Origin: Pleurotus djamor
Taxonomy: Eukaryota; Basidiomycota; Agaricomycetes; Agaricales; Pleurotaceae
NCBI GenBank assembly: GCA_029747585.1
Contig: JAPEVF010001297.1
Location: forward strand, 1-11,354
Length of the DNA: 11,354 nt
Direction: 5' to 3'
Shown here: in pieces, positions 1 to 8,984 of the stretch
How the letters are laid out: every line of letters begins with the position of its first letter
How positions within the stretch are numbered: position 1 is the first letter of the stretch
Translations under genes and position numbers: made by a program
Notes under the pieces: generated by a model
Told to the model about the DNA's origin: nothing
The model's input: only the letters and a program-made list of their open reading frames with translations
Databases searched by the model: none

Positions 1-498
1 ATGAATTGAAGATCGACTAGGATACTGAGTTTCATGGCACCCGCTCATTGCTGCCAAGTTGGATAAATCTGTCTTTGGTCAGTTCGTGCAACCGTGAACA
101 GACGATGTGATCCAAATTACGGGCTACAAAGCTATGGAATGCTTCACATAAATCCTATCATTCTTTAGACTTTATACAATGTTTGCGCACACCATCCACC
201 ATTTTCAAAGTACCAAAAGAGCAAGCAAGGGTTTTTTTGACGACGCAGGCGTCCCTAGTTGAACATAGCCCATCCACGCGACGGGCCCAATAGGCCACGT
301 GGGTTTCGAGTCCCTGATGCCATCACTTGCCTTTGACGGTGGCGAGATATGGATGCAAGCTGAACTCAAACAGTCAAATACAATGTGGTAGGCAGAACTG
401 AGCCGAATACACGTTTTGTGAGCTAGATATATAGATAGAATGTCCATGGATAGCTGAAAATATATATCAAAGCGTAAAGCAGATAAAATCAAAAGAAA
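1..498. other. Downstream flank of the ABC transporter gene, no supported gene
   Basis: This stretch follows the transporter stop codon (minus strand) and reaches the left window edge. It holds AT-rich patches near 420-490, a CACGTG palindrome at 296-301 (E-box type, plain sequence match) and a TATAAA on the minus strand at 176-171. Two minus-strand ATGs (A at 48 and at 35) are open to the window edge, so a further minus-strand gene could begin here, but only 11-16 codons are visible and I recognise nothing in them. The 95-codon minus-strand frame at 205-492 has no recognisable domain. I call no gene here. Confidence 0.6.
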
Positions 499-3400
499 CT
501 AGATATCTGTCTTGCCGATGGCCATTGAAATGAGGAGATCCCTATCTCCAGATTCATCGACCAAAGCTCTAAGTTTTCCGCCTTCCTTCTTCAGTAATTC
601 CTTCGGTGAATCGAACTCAACAATTTTCCCGGCGTCAAGAACCATCTACGAAAGATGAGCAAGGGTCTCGAACAGGAGGACTGAGAAAGACAGCGTACAA
701 TTTTGTCGGCATCCATGATTGTTTGGAGACGATGCGCAATGGTGATGAGAGTAACGTCACCACCAAGCTCATGTCGGAGGGAAGATTGGATGACTGAATC
801 AGTTTTGTAATCTATAGGAGTCCGTTAGTGAATCGTAAGAAGTGGGAACTAGTAACGTTTGAACCCACCAATCGCAGACGTAGCTGAGCAACCAGGAAGA
901 AGTGAGTAGGAGTGCGAAATGAAAACAGGAAGCAGAGGCGTACCTTCATCGAGGATTAGCAGCTTGCTTCCACGAACAATTGCGCGAGCTAGAGCCAGAA
1001 TTTGACGCTGACCAACGGAGAGATTGCTACCTCCGCTGGAAATAGCTGTGTCTAGAGTAATCCTGCCTTCGTCCTCGTCACTTTGGAGCGAGAATAGGCC
1101 TGCTGCACGGAGAGCACTGTTCAACGTCGCGTCGTCAAACTGATCGAAAGGATCAAGGTTCTGTCTCAGGGTGCCGCTTAAGAGTTCGGGCTAATGAAGC
1201 GCTTAGCTAGATGGGAGACCAGAGCGCCTATGCTACTCACCACCTGAGGGATGATAGTGATGTTAGTCCGAAGGGCATCGAGATTGATAGAGCTGGTGAG
1301 TTTTCCATCATAGTATACTTCACCGTCAGTGTAGATACAACGGAGGAGGGATAATGTCAAGGAACTCTGCATCGCAAGTGAGTTCAACGCTCCTTACACA
1401 TAAGATTGTTAAGATGAACTAACCTTTCCAGAACCTGTCCGACCAACTACGCCAACGCGTTCGCCAGATTTGATGTGGAAAGACAAGTCATGGAGGACTT
1501 CGGGACCAGTTTCGGAATAACGAGCAGACAAGTTTTCGACACGAATATCACCACTAGAGGGCCAGTACGCGGGAGGCTTGCCTGCTTCTGTGGGCTTGGG
1601 CTCTTGGTCGACAGAGATATAGCCTTGGATACGTTCAAGACTAAAACGGCATTGGGGAATAAAATAAGGGCATAGTAGAAGGGGCATTTACCTGTTCCCT
1701 TGAACCTCGAACTCGTTGAGAATGCGCACCCACCACAAGATCATCCCGCTGAACCCGACAGCCATATTGAGAGCAAAGCCAGTATTACTAGCTCCTTGTT
1801 GGCGTCCATAAAGGAGGTAAGTCGCGAGGATAACAGCAAGGATGCTACCCAAAGCGTCGATACGGATACAGATCCAGCTGATTACCGAGATTCAGCGGAG
1901 GATAGGGACGAGGAGAGATGCTGTACTAACCGATTGAGATTGTAGAATGATCGAGCGGCACGAGTGTATTTATTGATGCGGGTAAGTGACTCGGCTTTGA
2001 AAGACTCTTGGGCTCCGTAAGCACGAATGGAGGCTGGAAAGAGGAGTAAGAACAACATTCTGATGACGCAAGGAAACGGCTCACTTAGACCAGCCATGGC
2101 GGCTCCGAAACTGTGATGATATGGATGAGAATACAGGGAGACGCAAGCTTGACAAGTACAACTTACTGTCCTACAACAGGTGCTTTGGCGTTCGACATCT
2201 CACGCTTCACAGAGAGCTGAGCAGCGATATAGATCTGCCCAAGCCAGCCTCCCAAAATAGCGGCAAGCACCCCAGGCAAGATGAAGATGGGTGTAAAGAG
2301 GAGGACCGCTGCGAATTTGATGATCATCGCGACGGTCATCTCTACCAGCCATTGAAGACTTTGAGAGATTCGATCATCGACTGCGAATGTGGTTTAGCAC
2401 CGCTCGGTCCACTGGCATCGAAAGATTATATTCCTCACCAGCTCTTATATCTTGGGTGCAACGAGTAATGATGCGAGAGGTGGGAGTAATGTCCAACCAT
2501 CTAAGTGATTAAGAGTGAGGTTTTGAACACGGACGGTTTTGTGGAAGTTCGCACCGAAGCGTAGTGCCAAGTACCGCATTGATGAGCTGCTTGTGAATAG
2601 ACTTCGAAGCTCGAATATTGCCATACACATAGACCAAGAACGCGGTAGCATAGGTAAGCATAGCAACACCAAGAATCGATACTTATCAATTGTCATGAGT
2701 AGCAGAAATCACCGGACGCGCGGAAAAGCCTACCATAGACTGAAAGATAACTTGGAGGGGTATCAGCGTCACCCCAAGCAAGCGACATGAAGATGACTCA
2801 CTAAGAAACAGATACCAAGGTAGGGTCATCCACCCCGGCGTACTTTGATGCCCAATAACCCAGGAACCAGGTGAGGAACGAGTAGATCGCTTCATTAGCA
2901 CACAATGCACCGATGAAAGCAACGAAGAAAAAGATAGGATGCTTTCCGCCCAAAGCAACCAGATATAGCCGAACTGAAGAAACCAACTCAGTGACTCAGC
3001 ACGCAGAAGATAACGATGCTGTCATACCTGCAGGCCATCCAACATGACCAACTTCAATCTCTTCAGCAGCGATCAGTTTCCCGGCAACCTTTTTGTCAGC
3101 CTCGGGAGCTGGAACTGCATCATCAACAATTTCTTCGGTCTTCGCCAATGTTTCCTTCTCTTCCTTAAGTTCCTTTTCTAGTTCTTGGTCATGAGCGATG
3201 ACTTCCGACGCCTCTCCTTGATTAGCTATTCTCCCGTCGGCGCCTAAGGATACGACGAAGTGGGCGATAGGTGTTGTCATTGCGACATTGTGCGTCTGCA
3301 CATCGGATCAGCACTGGTCTTGGGAACTCATCCAAGATAAGATGACATACCACTAGGATAATAGTCCTGTCCTTAATCAAGTCACCGCGGAAGCACTTGT

Positions 3401-6400
3401 CGACAATCCATTTAGCCGTATGAACACTGTACCAAGGTCAGGAACATTAACAACTGCTGAAGAGAAACGACGGACTCAAGGGCAGCAAGCACATCGTCCA
3501 ACAAGATGATCTCAGCACGTGAATAAATGGCACGCGCCAACGTGATACGGGCCTGATCTCAAGATCTCAGATCTCGTCGCGTGGCCAAAAAGGGCGAGCA
3601 CGTACCTTCTGGCCTCCACTTAGCGTCAGCCCCTTCTCGCCAACCTCGGTTTGATCACCAGCCTCAAACAATTCAAGGTCACGTTCCAAGCCGCACTGAT
3701 GTAAGACTTTTTTTGTATCGTTCCTCATCCAAAGGCGAACCAAATAAGATGTTATCCTGAAAAAAAGGCGTCAAGGAAGCGAGCGTCAAATGAAGGAGAT
3801 TCCCTGACCTTGATGGTTTCGTTTTGGACCCACGACTCTTGAGCAGCGTATGAAACACCACCGTCTCGCGGGAGGTTGTACCACGAGCTCGGACCAGACT
3901 GCACGAAGTGCATCTCGCCTATTTAGGCAAAACAGTCACCACCTGAATTGAAGTCGAAAAACGCGTCCAATCCGTACCAAGCAAGGCCATCAACAAAGAT
4001 GTTTTACCAGAACCAGTAGGTCCCACAACTAGATTGATAGCGTTTCTCTTGAAGATAAGTTCACCGTCGACCCTAAACACAAACTTGCGCTTCGAAGGCG
4101 TCAAAGCACCATCGTTGATTTCTGCGTCCCCAACAGACCACATGAAGGTGGCATCAGAAAATCCGATATCCCCAAACCTTTCTGATGGCGGAGCTGAAGA
4201 CCGCAGAGTGGCCGCGACAGCTTTATTGTTGGCCGTGGGGAGGACCGCATCTCCTGTCGTCAGTGCGGCCTCCTCCCGGTTGAGTTCTTGGTCATAAGTG
4301 TCCAGTAGTTCCGTCTAACAGGAACATGAGTTACGTCGATTCAAGAATATCTCAAAAACGCGTACATCGTGCAAGAAGGTATCCACTCGATCAATGGAGA
4401 CTTTAGCTTGAACGACAGCCGTCAAAGTCCAAATGATGACATGGAGTTGTTCACGCAAGAGGTCGAAGACGGACATAGCGCTGAACACAATGGACGCAGA
4501 CAAGGCTTGCTTCATGATTACGGTCTAGAAAGCGGTCAACCTAGAGTTAAATAAAGGGCCAATATTCTGTTGACGTACGCTACGAAGAACATAAGTATTT
4601 CACACTAAAACAGGTAGGAGAAGGAACTTACTAGGTGGAGAAGGTCGCGATCATAATGCCAACCGGGATGATAAAGCTAAGGAACGATGGGAAAGCTCAG
4701 ACTCGTCGTGACAAATACGAACGGGTCAACACACTTGATATTTCCATTGACCAAGTCAAGCAATTGCTTCTTCCACAACCAAACTATTTCCGCTTCACGG
4801 AACTGGGCGATCTTCTCATTCACCTTACCCTCCCAGCCGAATAGCTTGATCATCCGTATCACATTCATAGCTATAGTGGCGGGCGACGTTCAGAACCTGA
4901 TAGAATGAAAATTAACGAGACCCTACTTTCAGTGACATTCTGAACGCGAGCATCGGTGCGCTTCATGCGTTCCTTCTGCACATCCTGCATAGCTTTGCCA
5001 ACAAATCCTGGTAGAGGCATACAAAGGACCATAACCGTAAGACCAACAAAGGCACTGCGTCTTGTAAGAAACCACGGCAAAGACGGACGGAAAAGGAAAC
5101 GCATACCTCCACCCAAGTATCACATACAGGAAACTGATCCCCAACGCAAGTTGCAGCGGTGCATAAACAATCAACATAATGAAGTCCCTTCCATCGGTAA
5201 TATTCCCCAAATCCGTCGAGATCAAGTTGTTCAATTTACCAACAAGGTTCCCTTCTGCGCTGTCATCCGCAATTGCTTTCGGACCCGGCTTGGGCTCTGG
5301 AGTCGCAGCCTTTTCTTTGCGGGAAAATCGGGAACGTAGCTTCTTGCGAAGCGTTCCTACAAGTGTCTTCCCGCCGATCGTTCCACTCGAGTCCGAGGAT
5401 GCCTCATTGGGATCAACAATCGTGCTGGCGGTGGAAATATCACGATCGTGCTCAGATTCTTGGGCTGGGAGCGTGGAAGTGGAAGCAGCTGGTGTAGACG
5501 AGCCAGAGGCTGTAGCAGAACCTGGTTCCGATGATGCTTTGACGGATCCCGAAGAAGAGCCGGACTTGGTTTCAGCTTTGACACGAATGCGAAGAGCATG
5601 CTCGAAAATAAGTTGCGTTATGATCGCTTCGACCCAGACGAGATTACGCGTCTATACAAACTGGGTCAGACGACAGACGGATTATAGAGCAGTGAATGCT
5701 CACAGCGTAGAAGATGTAGGCCTGGAATGAGGTAGAATAGACCATGGGCCCGCAGAAAAGCCAGATCAACCAAACCCAAGGGCGAACAAACGCGTCCTCT
5801 CCGTTCTTTTCCATGTAGTTGAGAAGCCTATTTACGCCAACGGGGGCAGCGTATCCTGCAAAAGTATGAATGGTCAATAGAATCACTAGGTACGCGTATT
5901 CCTTTCGGAGGGTCTTCATTAACCCCCAGAAGATGTGGCGTTGTCGTAGCTTCTTCTTGTTATCAGGTGCATAGAAGGGGTCGATATTCTGCAAGATGAG
6001 ATTTGAGCGCCGTGTTGCGAGAGATCAAAGGATATACACCAACTGTGAAACTCTTCTCCCTCAAATTTTTGGCTTCATCATAATCAGCCAAAGGAGGAAG
6101 CTGGTCATGGGATAGATGAGGAACTTTGTGGGCAAGAAGGACGGTAGAATCGAGGAAACTGAACAAGATGAAAGATAGTAGCGAGCACGTTTGCTCGGGT
6201 GGAGGATTGAGACTTGGGTTCTTTGGGTCGACGGGAACGTAAACAGTAGGCATGAGCAATGGAATGAACACTGCGGTATAGGACAACACAGCGATCTTTG
6301 TCCATAGCAAGTACACAAGGACGGCGTTCTCCTTGAGGAAGGCGGCCGGAAGGTCGATTGGGGTAAGAGTATATGTGGCAAGCGGGAAGATGTCGCGCCA

Positions 6401-7134
6401 CGCGTAGACGCCAAAGGTTACGAGAAGTAGGAGGGTGACGTGGGTCGGGACCCAAGCGGTTAAGGAAGTGAATCCGGATTGAACTCGCTTCGTGTAGGGC
6501 TTCGTGGTGACACAGAGTAGCGACAACAGGGAGGCGTACAGCTGTGATGCAAGAGGTTAAGCGTGAACAGAGACGATCTCAGGTAATGGGGAACGCACGT
6601 AGGTCATGCACATCGCAAACTGCAACCACTCGGTTTGGGTCAACTGTTCAACTTCCTTGCGCCGATGCTTTCTCTTCTTCTTGCCCCACCTAACCAACGC
6701 GCCCATCCATCCCAGAGGCTCTTGGTCTGCGTAAGTGAACTGGATGTCCTGTCTATCTTCGAGCTCTATTTCGTCTATGATGAGGGTCGCAATGGACATG
6801 CCAAGGAGGGCTAGACAGCCGATGAGTCTGAGAATCTTGTAAACGAAGATGTGGAGGCCGCCATGGGACACGACATGGGCTTTGAATTCCGACCAGAAAC
6901 CATACGACGTGGGGGGCGGTTCGGAGGGCTCATTTTGTTCGTCCTCGGCTCGGGCAGACGCGAAGAACTGTGCGAAGGCCCCATATATTATATGTCCCAG
7001 CAAGAGTAAGGCTGAGAATGCTGCAACATAGGCTGGAATGAGAAGTGTGTCGGTGTATAAACTGTCATAACTGCTCGGTATGTCATTGAACAAATAAGGA
7101 ATGCGAGCACGCACGAGTGTTTTGGCTTGAGCAT
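499..7134 (-). CDS. ABCC/MRP-type ABC transporter, Ybt1/Vmr1-like (30 exons, one internal frameshift)
   Basis: This is an ATP-driven exporter of the ABCC family. Family members move conjugates, bile acids or drugs across the vacuolar or plasma membrane; the substrate here cannot be read from sequence. The spliced product is about 1694 aa. TMD0 has about five hydrophobic helices (residues ~10-260). TMD1 (~340-760) carries a Ser/Thr-rich insert. NBD1 has Walker A GPTGSGKT (~862-869), signature LSGGQ (~959-963), Walker B LLDD (D983, D984) and THN for the H-loop. TMD2 spans ~1130-1430. NBD2 has Walker A GRTGSGK (1473-1479), LSVGQ (1578-1582), LLILDE (D1602, E1603) and AHRL. Asp instead of the catalytic Glu in NBD1 is usual for ABCC, where only the second site is fully catalytic. 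The ATG at 7134 was chosen because a 20-nt first exon joins in frame through a GTGCGT intron; this start is the least certain part. NBD1 contains a +1 frameshift (3708-3714). Family call is firm; the Ybt1-like subgroup is by motif resemblance. Confidence 0.93.
869..883 (-). other. 15-nt micro-exon carrying the end of NBD2 Walker B
   Basis: This exon supplies the ATSAI that follows LLILDE. It is flanked by a 60-nt intron (943-884) and a 57-nt intron (868-812) and completes the usual LDEATSAID of NBD2, including the D-loop. Because 15 is a multiple of three, skipping would keep frame but delete D-loop residues. Confidence 0.82.
2734..2750 (-). other. 17-nt micro-exon of the ABC transporter gene
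   Basis: A 17-nt exon between a GTGAGT intron (2801-2751) and a GTAGGC intron (2733-2682) encodes YLSVY with split codons at both ends. It restores the YYLxVYxxL pattern seen at the start of a TMD2 helix in ABCC proteins. Skipping it would remove 17 nt and shift the frame. Confidence 0.8.
3553..3576. repeat. Short direct repeat of GATCTC at an intron acceptor
   Basis: Three copies of GATCTC (starts 3555, 3563, 3570) lie within 21 bases at the 3' end of the 53-nt intron 3605-3553 of the transporter gene. The last copy overlaps the acceptor region. It is a small local duplication with no evident function. Confidence 0.5.
3708..3714 (-). other. Frameshift in a seven-base A run (coding sense) within NBD1
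   Basis: After the residues DEERYKK the frame needs GTC TTA CAT (Val-Leu-His), but seven A stand where six would keep frame. Read as is, translation ends about nine codons later, removing the end of NBD1, all of TMD2 and NBD2. The exon is 151 nt with phase 0 at both ends, so it is exactly one base too long. All later exons are intact, so this looks like a sequencing error, a recent null allele, or a site of slippage. Confidence 0.85.
4525..4631 (-). other. Two adjacent introns around a predicted one-nucleotide exon (C at 4579)
   Basis: Exon 8 ends ...ACC TA at 4632 and the next certain exon begins ACC GTA ATC at 4524. A single 107-nt intron would give TA+A, a stop codon. The gap instead splits into a 52-nt intron (4631-4580, donor GTAAGT, end GTAG) and a 54-nt intron (4578-4525, donor GTACGT, TTGAC branch-like site, end CTAG), leaving one C. 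TA+C+ACC reads Tyr-Thr, which fits the Thr-Tyr-Thr expected at this place in ABCC TMD1. Both introns match the length of the other 27. Confidence 0.7.
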
Positions 7135-7944
7135 GGCTTGGCCTGGGGAAACAACAGACACGATGTCGACCCGAGCCAATAAAGGTTATAAAGAAACCTT
7201 TGTCGGGACCGGTGTACGCGTCGCTGGTGGGAGTCAAGTTTGCCCTTGAAGTTTGATTTCATTCCCAAGTCCATGTGCACCGCGAGTCACATGATTACTT
7301 TAATTCCGTTATCTCGAGATCCCAAACATTGAAACACGCTCTAACAACGCGATTTCCGTATGTCGTGGACAAGTACACCATGTGCATCGCTGCGCCCATC
7401 AAAAACGGTTTCGAAATGGGGATGGCCTTTCTCCATCCCTTAGTATGTTTGAGGGGAACTGGGGTGTAGAAGCCGTGTCTTGATGACTCGTTCTGAGAAC
7501 AAGATACAGGATACCGAGTTCGTCGGGTTTCTCGACGAGGATGAGGAGTTGCTGAGAAGCTGGGGCAACGTGCGCCTGCAAGCTTCAGCCTCGTTGTCCG
7601 TATATAGGGGAATTTTATTATAGGAGTTGCGAGCAGGGGATTGCTTGAGCTTCGAAGGAGCTCATGGAAGTTTACTCTGAAAGAAGCGAACTTGAGTACC
7701 GATAATCTGCTCTTCAAGAAGGACTCCGACTCAGTATGTGTCGTGCTCCGCCTGATCATTTATGAAATGCTAACGAGTGAAGCCAACCCTTTCTTCCACC
7801 TTCAAATGAATATTAATTATCTAATTTACTTATACCAAACTTAAGTATCGAGCGGTGTGTAGTCTTGCGGTGAGAGGGAAAGAAATACAGACTGGACTTA
7901 TCAGGAGAGGTCGCGGTCGGGTAACTCGGGGACGCAACTAAGTA
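7135..7944. other. 810-bp intergenic region between transporter and glycosylase
   Basis: It should hold the promoter of the transporter (right next to 7134) and the 3' flank of the glycosylase. An AT-rich tract lies at about 7760-7845. A 154-codon minus-strand frame with an ATG (7759-7295) is open here, rich in Ser and Arg, without any domain, signal or repeat that I recognise and without obvious splice continuation. I do not call it a gene. No RNA gene or terminal repeats were seen. Confidence 0.5.
7181..7193 (-). promoter_or_regulatory. Possible TATA element of the ABC transporter gene
   Basis: On the minus strand a TTTATAA-like element lies about 55 nt upstream of the proposed ATG at 7134, followed by an ATTGG (inverted CCAAT) at 7180-7176. 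The distance would suit a short 5' leader. This is a motif match only. The same stretch could instead be an intron if the longer N-terminus beginning at the ATG at 7280 is used. Confidence 0.22.
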
Positions 7945-8853
7945 TCATGTCGAATTCTCTTCCTTGACATCCACTTTGGCATCCACCTGGTCTTTTGCAT
8001 CCGCCTTCGACTTCGCCACGTACTGTTTCAGTATACATTCACCTGAGGCTTGTTTACCTGCGTTGCATCCCTTGCATATTCTGCCATGGCGAATCATCAA
8101 GACGTGTAACCCATATTTCAACTCCTTAGGGACTTTGAGGTCCAGATGCGCCTGAGCAAGTACGCGGTTGGCGTTCGCGGGGACCCATCCCAGAAGCTTG
8201 CTGAGCCTGAAGACATGGGTATCGACTGCAAAGGAATCGCGTTCGAGGCAAAAGAGGAGAACACACGACGCGGTTTTCGGGCCAACACCGTCAAATGACA
8301 CGAGTTCTTTCATGACTTCTTCATCAGAATATTTCTGAGACCCGTCTTCGCCTTTCTCTGCGAGATACTGGAGGGAATAGTCACCGTGTTTAGACTTGAT
8401 GTCGCGTAGGACCTTCTGTATTGTGGCCGCTTTCTTGTTCGCCATTCCACCCATGCGTATCGACTCGACGACGGCATCTCGTGAAGCCTCTGCAACGGCA
8501 GCGAAGTTGTTCCGGCCAAAGGTGGTGTCCAAACTGCGCTTTGCAGTGGTGGAATTCTTGCTGTTGGTGTTTTGAGAGAGAATGGTGCCGATTAACGCGT
8601 CAATGACGTTCTTCGAGTTTCCGCAGGTCTGTGCCGAGTTGGCTGTCGCTGAGGGAGGTGCTCGGATGAGGCCTTTCGCGCCGTTTGGGGAGTGGGCTTC
8701 GGATAGGAGGTGGAAGACAGTATAGGCTTCGGTGGATGTTGGGTGGGGGAACGTGGGGAATGGTGATGTCGTCGTGTAGGCCTCGAGCTCTTTGAGCTTT
8801 TTCGACTTCTGGGGCGAAGCTAAGGATGGCGAAACTGAGCGAGAGCGCTTCAT
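7945..8853 (-). CDS. HhH-GPD DNA glycosylase, endonuclease III superfamily
   Basis: Single-exon gene of 302 aa, predicted to act in base-excision repair in the nucleus by removing damaged or modified bases. The fold is shown by the helix around DALIGTILSQNTNS (residues ~86-99), the helix-hairpin-helix FDGVGPKTA with Lys193 at the EndoIII catalytic lysine position, and VDTHVFR with Asp211 at the catalytic aspartate. Both residues present argues for glycosylase plus AP-lyase chemistry. The C-terminal region has Cys260, Cys263 and Cys273 but not the Cys-X6-Cys-X2-Cys-X5-Cys iron-sulfur pattern of EndoIII. The N-terminus has a basic KRSR/KSKKLK stretch (nuclear-signal-like), and the tail is Lys/Asp/Val-rich. 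The ATG at 8853 has A at -3 and is the first ATG in frame. The helicase stop is 131 bp upstream. The substrate is unknown; NTH1 orthology is not supported by the cysteines. Confidence 0.9.
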   Translation of the reverse strand: MKRSRSVSPSLASPQKSKKLKELEAYTTTSPFPTFPHPTSTEAYTVFHLLSEAHSPNGAKGLIRAPPSATANSAQTCGNSKNVIDALIGTILSQNTNSKNSTTAKRSLDTTFGRNNFAAVAEASRDAVVESIRMGGMANKKAATIQKVLRDIKSKHGDYSLQYLAEKGEDGSQKYSDEEVMKELVSFDGVGPKTASCVLLFCLERDSFAVDTHVFRLSKLLGWVPANANRVLAQAHLDLKVPKELKYGLHVLMIRHGRICKGCNAGKQASGECILKQYVAKSKADAKDQVDAKVDVKEENST

Positions 8854-8984
8854 GGTTGTGAAAGGAATGAGTTGAGAGTTGATGTTAGGGGTATGTTTGT
8901 TACTCAACGCCTGAAAGAGTCGCTACGTGTTGCCTATAATACAATGTTGCTACATAATCACATACATAGAAATGAGATCTACGT
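8854..8984. other. 131-bp gap: helicase 3' end and glycosylase promoter
   Basis: All 3' processing signals of the helicase and the 5' leader and promoter of the glycosylase must fit here or overlap the neighbouring coding sequence. The part next to the helicase stop is AT-rich (about 8935-8975). I see no clear TATA box. Confidence 0.5.

Larger units (their letters stand above)
499..7134 (-). other. Exon-intron structure of the ABC transporter gene
   Basis: Exons in transcript order, high to low coordinate: 7134-7115, 7070-6599, 6541-6038, 5988-5704, 5651-5107, 5054-4927, 4870-4735, 4676-4632, 4579 (1 nt), 4524-4366, 4314-3978, 3918-3809, 3756-3606, 3552-3476, 3426-3351, 3295-3028, 2973-2802, 2750-2734, 2681-2555, 2500-2439, 2380-2167, 2110-2085, 2033-1931, 1877-1692, 1640-1424, 1366-1241, 1190-944, 883-869, 811-699, 645-499 (TAG). 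Every junction is GT-AG, keeps phase and joins conserved ABCC residues. The 29 introns run 44-60 nt. The lengths sum to 5086 nt, one more than a multiple of three, matching the single extra base in exon 13. Weakest junctions: the first intron, the GTATAT donor at 6037 and the GTCAGG donor at 3808. Confidence 0.82.

Noticed and set aside
3708..3714. Programmed -1 ribosomal frameshift on the A run
   Set aside because: The -1 frame after the run does not encode the conserved NBD1 sequence and reaches a stop; the needed change is +1.
4525..4631. Single 107-nt intron or classic stwintron instead of a 1-nt exon
   Set aside because: A single intron gives TA+A, a stop codon. In a classic stwintron the inner intron splits the outer donor or acceptor, but here both GTAAGT and GTACGT are whole.
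5179..5730. 183-codon plus-strand open frame
   Set aside because: It lies antisense to exon 5 of the transporter, whose low-complexity Ser-rich codons leave the opposite strand open.
499..7134. Transporter as an old pseudogene
   Set aside because: One frameshift is present, but all other exons keep frame, splice sites and catalytic motifs, which does not fit long decay.
7295..7759. 154-codon minus-strand open frame in the intergenic region
   Set aside because: It has an ATG but no recognisable domain, an unremarkable Ser/Arg-rich composition and no support from splice continuation; an open frame of this length can arise by chance.
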